A DNA stretch of 20,107 bases from JBGOUJ01 sp041477005 (GTDB lineage: Bacteria > Acidobacteriota > Terriglobia > Bryobacterales > JACQDG01): the NCBI GenBank assembly GCA_041477005.1, contig JBGOUJ010000064.1, positions 1-20,107 of the forward strand. Reading direction: 5' to 3'. Below, in pieces: positions 14,162 to 20,107 of the stretch. The translations under genes and the position numbers were made by a program. The notes under the pieces were generated by a model. The model was not told where the DNA came from. It saw nothing but the letters and a program-made list of their open reading frames with translations, and ran no database searches. How positions within the stretch are numbered: position 1 is the first letter of the stretch; the number at the start of each line of letters is the position of its first letter.

Positions 14162-15334
14162 TCACGCCGGCGCCGCAGCGCCGAAGCGAGCGGGATCGAG
14201 CGGCCCGATGGGCAGGTCGGTTTTGCCCGTGGTGATCAAGTCGGCGAGGATCTTGCCGGTTACGGGCGACAGCATGACTCCCTTTTTGAAGTGCCCGGCC
14301 GCCACGTAAACGCGCTCTTGCCCGGGAACCCGGCCGATCACCGGCCTCAGATCCTCGCAGCAAGGACGAAACCCGGACCAGGCACAGGCAGTCGGCAAGC
14401 CGCTGAGCCGGGGGAACAGCGCATCCATTTCCTGCCGGATGTCCGCCAGGTCCTGCGGGTTGGTTCCCTGCTCGAAGCCCACGTCCTCCAGGGTGCCCCC
14501 GCCCGCCACGTGCCCTGACACAAGTTGCCAGTAGTAGTAGTGCCTGCCGATGACGGTGTGGCGGAGCAGCGGCGGCTGCGGCGGAGTGGTCAGCAACTGG
14601 CCGCGCACGGGCTTGATGGGCGGCGCCCAGCCGAGCGCTCGGGTCACGAGGGGCGTCCAGGCGCCCGCGGCGATGAGGATCGTCCCCGCGTCGACCGGTC
14701 CCCGGGAGGTCTCAACACGACCCGGCCCGACCCGCACAACCTCGGTGTGAAGACAGAGTCTTACGTTTCTTTCCCTGAGACGCTGGACCAGAGCGGCGCC
14801 GAGCTTACCCGGGTGAAGCTGGCCTTCCTCCGGATAGAAGACCGCGCCGGCGGGACTCGGGCCGAGCGCGGGCTCCAGTCGGCGCAGCTCTTCCGCGCCA
14901 ATCCTCTCCGCTCGAAATCCGGCGCCACAAACGCCGGCTACCCGGGCTTCGGACTGCCTCCACTCCTGCTCCGTGGCGACCAATTCAAGAAGCCCCGTGT
15001 GGCGAAGGTCGAAATCCGACCCGAGTCGGGCCGGCAGCTCGTCGAATAGCCGGGCGCTCGCGATAGCCAGGGGTGTCAGTGGACCCAGCTTGGGGCTCTG
15101 CTGCGCAAACCACAGCCCGCCGGCGTTGGCCCCGCTGGCCTCGGCCAGGGCCGTGTCCCGGTCGACGAGGCAGATGTTCGATGCCCCCGCGTTCGACAGA
15201 TAATAAGCACAGGCCAAGCCGATCATGCCCGCGCCCACGATGGCAACGTCGGCCGTGCGCGGCAGCGCATCCGACAGGCCCAGCACCCGGCGCTGCTCTT
15301 CGTTCAGCGTTTCAAACCAGATGGAAGTTTGCAT
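14162..15334 (-). CDS. DAO-type FAD-dependent oxidoreductase (glycine oxidase/D-amino-acid dehydrogenase-like)
   Basis: The 390-residue protein has the Rossmann FAD motif VAIVGAGMIGLACAYYLSNAG (GxGxxG at residues 34-39) and the acidic VDRD that follows the second strand. The middle holds the FYPEEGQLHPGKLGAALVQR segment, and the C-terminus VYVAAGHFKKGVMLSPVTGK closes the DAO fold, resembling glycine oxidases (ThiO) and sarcosine/D-amino-acid dehydrogenases. The reaction is oxidation of an amine or amino acid; the substrate is unknown. The ATG at 15334 starts MQTSIWFETL; AAGGTGG precedes it directly and a TAGCAT box ends 8 nt upstream, so the leader is very short. It shares orientation with the AmrS gene downstream. 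No thiamine genes are seen that would support ThiO itself. Confidence 0.88.
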   Translation of the reverse strand: MQTSIWFETLNEEQRRVLGLSDALPRTADVAIVGAGMIGLACAYYLSNAGASNICLVDRDTALAEASGANAGGLWFAQQSPKLGPLTPLAIASARLFDELPARLGSDFDLRHTGLLELVATEQEWRQSEARVAGVCGAGFRAERIGAEELRRLEPALGPSPAGAVFYPEEGQLHPGKLGAALVQRLRERNVRLCLHTEVVRVGPGRVETSRGPVDAGTILIAAGAWTPLVTRALGWAPPIKPVRGQLLTTPPQPPLLRHTVIGRHYYYWQLVSGHVAGGGTLEDVGFEQGTNPQDLADIRQEMDALFPRLSGLPTACAWSGFRPCCEDLRPVIGRVPGQERVYVAAGHFKKGVMLSPVTGKILADLITTGKTDLPIGPLDPARFGAAAPA

Positions 15335-15618
15335 CCACCTTGATGCTAGCGCAGTGCGGTCCCGGTTGTAGAGGAGCGGGAATCCGAAGGGACGCAGGCG
15401 TCGGAGGCGGGATGAAAGGCGGGAGTTCTGCTCGGCTCTCCAAATCCGGGACAATACCTAAGAGGGTCAAAGAAGAAGAGCCTTCAGACCCTTTTGCTCC
15501 CCTACCCTTCGAGCGTATCAGGCGTTCTGAGGCCGCCGGGCCGCCGAGTTGCAAAGCCGTTGAAAATAAGAGAAAAAGAAGTCTCGAAACGCTGTGACCG
15601 TCTCCCGGAGGGATCGAC

Positions 15619-16512
15619 ATGAACACGCCCTGGGGCGAACTGGAAGTCTCCGATGCGCACGTGCATCTGTTCTCCAAGCGCTTCTTTCAAGCTCTGGCCG
15701 GCGCCAAGCCGGAAGCGCTCGGCCAACTCGGCTGGGACCTCCCCGGCGACGATGCGACCGAGCTGGCCGGCCGCTGGGTCGAGCAGCTCGACCAGCACGG
15801 ACTGAAGCGCGCCGTTGTGATCGCCAGCGTCCCGGGCGACGAAGGCTCGGTGGCTGACGCCGTTCGCGCCTACCCGCACCGGCTGATCGGCTACTTTATG
15901 CTCGACCCCACCGCCGCCGGCGCCGCCGAACGCGCCCGGCTGGCCGTCGAGAAAATGGATCTGCGCGGCATTTGCCTGTTCCCGGCCATGCATAGGTTCT
16001 CCGTCCAGGATCCGCGGCTCGAGCCGATCTACGAGCTGGCCGCCGGCCGCGTCGTCTTCGTTCATATGGGCGCGCTGAGCGTGGGCGTCCGTAAGAAGCT
16101 TGGATTGCCTTCGCCGTTCGACATGCGCTTCTCCAATCCCATCGACCTGCACCGCATCGCGCTGGAGCACCCCAAAGTCAGCTTCGTCATCCCCCATTTC
16201 GGCGCCGGCTACTTCCGCGAGACCCTCATGGTCGGCGACCTCTGCCCCAACGTGCAGGTCGATACCTCGAGCAGCAATTCCTGGATCCGCTACACGCCCG
16301 GCATTAACGATCTCAAAGAGGTGTTCCGCCGGGCGCTCGAGGTCTTCGGCCCGCGCCGGATTCTGTTCGGCACCGACTCGTCGTTTTTCCCGCGCGGCTG
16401 GAACGCGGCGATCTTCCAGGCGCAAGTGGAAGTGCTCCGACAACTGGACTGCGACGCCGAAGCCGCCCGAGCCATCCTGGGAGGCAACCTGGAAAGACTA
16501 GCCAGCGTGTAG
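15619..16512 (+). CDS. Amidohydrolase 2 family protein (TIM-barrel metal-dependent hydrolase)
   Basis: The 297-residue protein has the amidohydrolase-2 barrel found in decarboxylases and lactonases. Expected metal ligands are D12-A-H14-V-H16 at the start, H149 in VFVHMGA, H193 in VIPHFGAG and D253 in FGTDSSFFPRGW. The ATG at 15619 has GGAGGG about 8 nt upstream. The gene starts 285 bp from the divergent oxidoreductase gene and ends 49 bp before the exported PLP enzyme, so the two probably form an operon. There is no signal peptide, so it should be cytoplasmic. Substrate class (hydrolysis or decarboxylation of an aromatic or amino-sugar-derived acid) is not shown by the sequence. Confidence 0.9.
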   Translation: MNTPWGELEVSDAHVHLFSKRFFQALAGAKPEALGQLGWDLPGDDATELAGRWVEQLDQHGLKRAVVIASVPGDEGSVADAVRAYPHRLIGYFMLDPTAAGAAERARLAVEKMDLRGICLFPAMHRFSVQDPRLEPIYELAAGRVVFVHMGALSVGVRKKLGLPSPFDMRFSNPIDLHRIALEHPKVSFVIPHFGAGYFRETLMVGDLCPNVQVDTSSSNSWIRYTPGINDLKEVFRRALEVFGPRRILFGTDSSFFPRGWNAAIFQAQVEVLRQLDCDAEAARAILGGNLERLASV

Positions 16513-16532
16513 TATTATTTGTGCAGAACCAA

Positions 16533-16544
16533 GTTGTGCACAAC
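16533..16544. promoter_or_regulatory. Perfect 12-bp palindrome GTTGTGCACAAC before the PLP enzyme
   Basis: It lies between the amidohydrolase stop and the PLP enzyme ATG, 17 nt before the start and just ahead of GAGAGGAG (16547-16553), the ribosome site. A related GTGCAG occurs at 16521-16526. It may be a regulator operator, or a small RNA hairpin near the ribosome site. Confidence 0.4.
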
Positions 16545-16561
16545 CGAGAGGAGCCGAAATT

Positions 16562-18136
16562 ATGAGCGCCAAAAAAATCAGCCGTCGAGACATTTTCCGC
16601 ACCGGAGGGTTGACCGCAGCCGCCGGCGTGCTGGCCGGGCGCGCGCCGGCCGCCAGAGCGGCTGCCGCCGCCGCTACCAGCCGCACCGCCAACATCTACA
16701 CCCGCATCGGCGTGCGTCCGTTCATCAACTGCACCGCCACCTTAACCATCAACAGCGGGACGCTCACCCTCCCCGAGGTGAAGGAGGCGATGGACGAGGC
16801 CTCCCGCTACTCGGTCAACATGGACGAGCTGATGGAGAAGGTCGGCGAGCGGCTGGCGCAACTGCTGGGCTCCGAATACGCCATCGTCACGGCCGGCGCG
16901 GCGGCTGCCGCCACCCACGGCACCGCAGCCTGCGTGGCCGGGGCGGATCCGGAAAAAATGAAGCAGTTGCCCGACTTGACGGGCCTCAAGAACGAAGTGA
17001 TCATGCCGCGGCAGTCGCGCAACGTCTACGATCACGCCATCCGCTCCACGGGCGTCAAGATGATTGAGATCGACACCCGCGAGGATTTCTTGGCCGCGCT
17101 CGGCAAGCGCACCGCCATGGTGGCGGTGCTGGCGGCCGGCGAAGCAGCGGGCAAGATGCGGCTCGAGGAAATCGCCGAGATAGCCCACAAGGCGGGCGTC
17201 CCGGTGCTGGTCGATGCGGCGGCCTACATCCCCAGCTTGCCCAACCCCTATCTGAGCCGCGGCGCCGACCTGGTCTGTTACAGCGGCGGCAAGATCATCC
17301 GCGGGCCGCAGTGCTCCGGCCTGCTGCTCGGCCGCAAGGACCTCGTCCGGGCGGCGTGGATCAATAGCGCCCCGCATCACGCCTTCGGCCGGGCCCTGAA
17401 GGTCGGCAAAGAAGAGATCATGGGACAGTTGGCCGCGATCGAGACCCTGATGAGCAAGCGCGACATCCCGGGCGACTATCGCACCTGGGAGGGCTGGTAT
17501 GCCTACATGGACAAGACCCTTACCCCCCTTGGGGGCATTCAAACGAAGGTCCTGCCAGGGAACGGCGGGGGCCCTTTCCCGTCGATAAACATTGATTGGG
17601 ACCCGGAGAAATACGGCTTGACCGCCCGCGAGATGGGAGAGCGGTTGCTGAGCGGCGAGCCGCGCATCATGTCCCATGCAGCGGGCGAAGGCCATTCCTT
17701 GCTCATCCGGCCGGCCTGCATGCAGACAGGCGATGAGAAGCTGGTCACCGCGCGCCTGGTGGAGATTTTCCGTCAGGCCGGCCCTCGCGCTCCGCGCCCG
17801 CAGCGCCCACCGGCCGCTTCTCTCGCAGGCCGCTGGGATGTGGACGTGCAGTTCATCTCCGGCCGCGCCCGCCACACCCTGTTTCTCGAGCAGGACGGCA
17901 ACAAGGTTACCGGCTCTCACGAGGGCACGCGCCTCAAAGGTGACCTCGCCGGCGCGATCGACGGCGACCAGGTTCGCTTCCGTAGCGGCTTCCGGTACGA
18001 GGGATCCGGCCTGTCCTACACCTTCATCGGCAAGCTCAACGGCGACGCGATCGAGGGCGAAGTCGAACTCGACGAATACGGCAAAGCGACTTTCACCGCC
18101 CGGCGCCATCGCTACGAGGGCCGGGCCAGGGGTTAG
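16562..18136 (+). CDS. Tat-exported SelA/DgaE-like PLP-dependent enzyme with C-terminal beta-barrel-like domain
   Basis: A 524-residue protein. The N-terminus has a Tat signal, S7-R8-R9-D-I-F followed by a hydrophobic GGLTAAAGVLAG stretch. The PLP domain (about 45-405) belongs to the SelA/D-glucosaminate-6-phosphate ammonia-lyase group: ITRIGVRPFINCTATLT-like opening, a YAIVTAGAAAAA segment, GVPVLVDAAAYIP (aspartate facing the cofactor), and CYSGGKIIRGPQCSG in which K244 is the expected Schiff-base lysine. The last ~110 residues (from LAGRWDVDVQF to EYGKATFTARRH) form a separate beta-rich domain often seen fused to acidobacterial enzymes. The reaction is probably beta-elimination or aldol-type cleavage of an amino compound (inference). 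GAGAGGAG precedes the ATG by 8 nt. An exported PLP enzyme of this family is unusual: cofactor must be inserted before export. Confidence 0.88.
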   Translation: MSAKKISRRDIFRTGGLTAAAGVLAGRAPAARAAAAAATSRTANIYTRIGVRPFINCTATLTINSGTLTLPEVKEAMDEASRYSVNMDELMEKVGERLAQLLGSEYAIVTAGAAAAATHGTAACVAGADPEKMKQLPDLTGLKNEVIMPRQSRNVYDHAIRSTGVKMIEIDTREDFLAALGKRTAMVAVLAAGEAAGKMRLEEIAEIAHKAGVPVLVDAAAYIPSLPNPYLSRGADLVCYSGGKIIRGPQCSGLLLGRKDLVRAAWINSAPHHAFGRALKVGKEEIMGQLAAIETLMSKRDIPGDYRTWEGWYAYMDKTLTPLGGIQTKVLPGNGGGPFPSINIDWDPEKYGLTAREMGERLLSGEPRIMSHAAGEGHSLLIRPACMQTGDEKLVTARLVEIFRQAGPRAPRPQRPPAASLAGRWDVDVQFISGRARHTLFLEQDGNKVTGSHEGTRLKGDLAGAIDGDQVRFRSGFRYEGSGLSYTFIGKLNGDAIEGEVELDEYGKATFTARRHRYEGRARG

Positions 18137-18138
18137 GG

Positions 18139-18152
18139 TGGTACGCGTACCA
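18139..18152. repeat. Perfect 14-bp palindrome TGGTACGCGTACCA
   Basis: It begins 3 nt after the stop of the PLP enzyme. No T-run follows, so a normal terminator is unlikely. On the minus strand it lies in the short coding-like remnant (about 18133-18207, reading FLILADLGNELGRRLDFDLV) that follows the XRE gene; that remnant is not assigned to a family. Confidence 0.35.
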
Positions 18153-18200
18153 GGTCAAAGTCCAGGCGACGGCCGAGTTCATTCCCCAGGTCGGCTAGGA

Positions 18201-18764
18201 TCAAGAAACCAGTCGCAGCTCCGCGCGGCGCCGCAGCTTGACGCCAAGCACGCGCACGATCTCGTTCACCCGTTCCAGGCTCGCTGACTGGTAGTTGGTC
18301 GCCTCGTACCGCTGGACCTGCTGCGGCTTCAGGCCGAGCTTGACGGCCAGATCTTGCTGGCTCAGTCCAGCAGCAATGCGGGCTTGGATCAGGGTCTTAG
18401 GTAACTCCTCAATCGAGTCCAGCGCAATCACCCGGCGCTTGCCCGACCGCAGGGCTTCGTACTCTTCCAACTGGCGCTTCAAATCATCGAGCTGGCTTCG
18501 CAGCCCGTCCAACTCGGCTTTGCGCAGCTTAGTATGGATCGCTGCGTTGGGCGACGCCGTCACCTCCGTGATGGTCCGCGCGAACCTCTCCGCTTGCACC
18601 CTCGTAATGCGATACTGCCGCTCGTTCTTAATCATGGCCGCCACCTGCTCCTTCAGCAACTGTGTCCGCCGAGCCGAGAAGCCCAGCCGCGCCGTAATCT
18701 GCTTCCAGGTCGCGGCGTGAATTCCGGGCGGGAGCTTACCGGAGGAATCGAAGCCGGGAATCAC
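18201..18764 (-). CDS. XRE-family HTH regulator fused in frame to a DUF6932-like N-terminal stub
   Basis: Read from GTG 18764 the product has 187 residues. Residues 1-43 (MIPGFDSSGKLPPGIHAATW ... LLKEQVAA) resemble the first part of DUF6932 proteins, nucleotidyltransferase-like partners of regulators. The rest is a complete HTH regulator beginning MIKNERQYRITRVQAERFAR; its own ATG is at 18635, with AAGGAG 12 nt upstream, giving a 144-residue protein. The helix-turn-helix is ARIAAGLSQQDLAVKLGLKP, followed by QQVQRYEATNYQSASLERV; a coiled-coil-like DDLKRQLEEYEALRSGK lies before it. This regulator type is often an antitoxin. I infer deletion of the rest of the DUF6932 gene, joining its start to the regulator. 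The GTG at 18764 lies 7 nt after a TATAGT box, favouring a leaderless start. Confidence 0.75.
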   Translation of the reverse strand: MIPGFDSSGKLPPGIHAATWKQITARLGFSARRTQLLKEQVAAMIKNERQYRITRVQAERFARTITEVTASPNAAIHTKLRKAELDGLRSQLDDLKRQLEEYEALRSGKRRVIALDSIEELPKTLIQARIAAGLSQQDLAVKLGLKPQQVQRYEATNYQSASLERVNEIVRVLGVKLRRRAELRLVS

Positions 18765-18768
18765 TAAC

Positions 18769-18784
18769 ACAACTATATTGTTGT
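18769..18784. promoter_or_regulatory. Inverted repeat ACAAC-TATATT-GTTGT over the -10 box
   Basis: The 5-bp arms flank the AT-rich centre that contains the TATAGT -10 element of the regulator gene. XRE antitoxin-type regulators commonly repress their own promoter at such sites; autoregulation is therefore plausible (inference). Confidence 0.4.
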
Positions 18785-18801
18785 TTTGTGCTGGTTGTCA
18801 A
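18772..18801 (-). promoter_or_regulatory. Strong sigma70-like promoter of the XRE gene
   Basis: On the minus strand a perfect TTGACA (18796-18801) and TATAGT (18772-18777) are separated by 18 bp. Transcription should start about 7 nt downstream, at the GTG at 18764. Confidence 0.65.
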
Positions 18802-18849
18802 CCTCCCTTTGCCGGTATTGAATTTGCTGACAAAACTGCTGACCAGAAA

Positions 18850-19137
18850 CGGATCGGGCCGGCTATACCACGGCCCGGCAATGTCGCCGTAGCCGTATAA
18901 CGGAACCAAGGCCTTGGGCCGCGGCTCTACGCAAAAGCCGGTCATCAGGGTCAGATAGCCTCCGGCCGATCCTCCCTTCACGGCGATCCGGCTCGGATCG
19001 ATATGAGATAAATCGGGTCCCTTCTCGCGCACCCAGCGATAGGCGTCTTGAACGTCCTGGATTATGGCCGGCAGTCTGGTCTCCGGCGCCATCGCTACAA
19101 GGCAGGGCCAGGGGTTGGGAGAAAAGCTGGGGATGCG
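18850..19137 (-). pseudogene. Internal fragment of an alpha/beta hydrolase (BD-FAE/esterase-like)
   Basis: The minus-strand frame reads MAPETRLPAIIQDVQDAYRW and VREKGPDLSHIDPSRIAVKG, then GSAGGYLTLMTGFCVEPRPK and GYGDIAGPWYSRPDPF. The nucleophile elbow G-G-S-A-G-G and the preceding DPSRI helix-strand are typical of alpha/beta hydrolases that work on small esters. The oxyanion-hole HGGG region and N-terminus are missing, and after DPF the reading changes to unrelated sequence, so the His/Asp part of the triad is gone. The frame continues upstream, past a TAG at 19138-19140, into the DUF3536 chimera. It is a gene fossil, not an expressed enzyme, unless an unseen start is used. Confidence 0.6.
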
Positions 19138-20107
19138 CTACCAGCGGCACGCCGCGGCAAGCACGTCCGCCGCATCGATCGCCGATTGAAAAGGGCCCAT
19201 AGGCGCTTCTGGCGCGTCTTCCAGGGCTAGATCTTTCTGATAATCATCTGTCTGAAAGGGATCGACTCGGCCGCCGGCTTCGCCTAAGATCGCCTCTGGG
19301 CCATAGGTCCCTATCCGAGCGCGGCCGGGGCGATCTACGCCGTCATCGTGCGCGGTGCGAATGGCAACTGACGCCCGGTGTTGACTGGCAGCCTGTCTAG
19401 TTAACGCTCTTATTCGAGTCAACACCTCGACGAGCTCCGAGAGCACGGCCTCCCGCTTGGCCTCTGACTCGCGAAGGAAACAGATGGCATCAGTCTGGCG
19501 GACGAGCCGCTCAACCAGGGCGGCCACCGCGGGACCGACTTCCGAAGCTACCGACCCCAGCCTCAAGCGTGTTTCGCCACGGAGAACCCCTGGCTTCTCT
19601 TCGTGGAGTGCGTGAGCCCCTTCTGAACTCTCCATGACAGCGGACCATTCGCCTTTCTGTTGCTCCGCCACGCTCGCCTGCCTTTGCTCGAAACTCTTTT
19701 GCTCCAGCGGCGGCAGACTTTCGAGTGTGGCTAGCAGCCTCTCAAGCTGCTCGCGGAATGAGTTGTTCCACCTGCGCGTCTCGCCGATATCCCTACGCTC
19801 CGCTCGGCCGGCCTCGAGGCTCCCGTAGTCCCGGCCGTTGACCTTGTGGCAGGAAGGCCTGGCCTCTTCCAAACAGGAGTCGAAAACCGAGCTGACGTGG
19901 TCCGCCCCGGCTGCGGCGGAGTCAGCCATGGCGGGTTTCACAAAGCGCTCGTAGATGCGCCGGCCGTCCTGATGCTCGGGAATGTTGCTCTTGGCCTGTT
20001 CGAGGCGCTCCAGAAAGCGGCATTCCAGCGATTCGCCGAAGATTTCCTCGGCCAACTGCACCGCCCGCCCGGCGTAGTGAATCACCTGCATCGTTTCGAT
20101 CCGCGAC
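19138..20107 (-). CDS. DUF3536 glycosidase-like protein C-terminal part running into unrelated sequence (5' end beyond window)
   Basis: The reading is open to the right edge (SRIETMQVIHYAGRAVQLAEE), so the true start lies outside. About the first 90 residues, including FLERLEQAKSNIPEHQDGRR and IYERFVKPAMA, match DUF3536 proteins, which carry a GH57-like catalytic domain in the part not visible. The match weakens through ADHVSSVFDSCLEEARPSC and ends near RDYGSLEAGRAER (about 19800). The remaining ~220 codons, up to TAG at 19138, are a helix-rich, Glu/Ala/Arg-rich stretch (for example REQLERLLATLESLPPLEQK) with no family I recognise. Normal DUF3536 proteins continue with a different conserved tail. 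I therefore read this as a truncated or recombined gene; whether the chimeric product is made is unknown. Confidence 0.55.
   Translation of the reverse strand, partial: SRIETMQVIHYAGRAVQLAEEIFGESLECRFLERLEQAKSNIPEHQDGRRIYERFVKPAMADSAAAGADHVSSVFDSCLEEARPSCHKVNGRDYGSLEAGRAERRDIGETRRWNNSFREQLERLLATLESLPPLEQKSFEQRQASVAEQQKGEWSAVMESSEGAHALHEEKPGVLRGETRLRLGSVASEVGPAVAALVERLVRQTDAICFLRESEAKREAVLSELVEVLTRIRALTRQAASQHRASVAIRTAHDDGVDRPGRARIGTYGPEAILGEAGGRVDPFQTDDYQKDLALEDAPEAPMGPFQSAIDAADVLAAACRW

Noticed and set aside
15460..15495. AAGAGGGTC/GACCCTTTT inverted repeat with a short T-run, terminator-like
   Set aside because: One mismatch, an 18-nt loop, and its position upstream of the divergent genes rather than after a gene make a terminator unlikely.

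Overview
The window is GC-rich bacterial chromosomal DNA. Its gene content (DUF1684 protein, planctomycete-type cytochrome c, secreted YVTN propeller and glycosidase, DUF3536 glycosidase-like protein, and a PLP enzyme fused to a small beta-barrel-like tail) suggests an Acidobacteriota genome, most likely near Solibacter/Bryobacter. That placement rests on recognised protein families, not on a marker gene. No rRNA, tRNA, CRISPR array or intact insertion sequence was found.

Layout. The left edge cuts a minus-strand alpha-oxoamine synthase (1-912). A secreted DUF1684 protein follows (1130-2032, +). Then come minus-strand genes for a haem-binding planctomycete-type cytochrome (2148-2831) and an unknown three-helix membrane protein (2956-4002), and a plus-strand exported beta-propeller (4283-5422). 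The clearest operon is 5540-9439 (+): the FAD, [2Fe-2S] and molybdopterin subunits of a xanthine-dehydrogenase-family molybdenum hydroxylase, then a MoaD/ThiS-like sulfur carrier. A secreted clan GH-A-like glycosidase with an Fn3-like tail follows (9526-11295, +). An AAA/DUF4143 ATPase (11528-12688, +) is preceded by two copies of a 39-bp near-perfect palindrome. An AmrS-type radical SAM enzyme (12984-14090, -) and a DAO-type FAD oxidoreductase (14162-15334, -) probably form one transcription unit. An amidohydrolase (15619-16512, +) and a Tat-exported SelA/DgaE-like PLP enzyme (16562-18136, +) form a second small operon.

The right end is worn. It holds an XRE regulator fused in frame to a stub resembling the start of a DUF6932 protein (18201-18764, -), a fragment of an alpha/beta hydrolase (about 18850-19137, -), and a DUF3536 C-terminus that runs into unrelated sequence (19138 to the right edge, -). 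Two more fossils lie between intact genes: the tail of a sugar-phosphate isomerase-like TIM barrel (2031-2141, -) and a GNAT/antitoxin-like scrap (12683-12845, -).

Working together. The molybdenum-enzyme operon encodes a full three-subunit oxidoreductase plus a possible cofactor sulfur carrier; the substrate is unknown. The amidohydrolase and exported PLP enzyme may act on one metabolite, but in different compartments as predicted. Several genes have a -10-like hexamer only 6-10 nt before the start codon, suggesting leaderless or nearly leaderless mRNAs. The most unusual regulatory structure is the repeated palindrome whose right arm carries the Shine-Dalgarno sequence of the DUF4143 ATPase gene.
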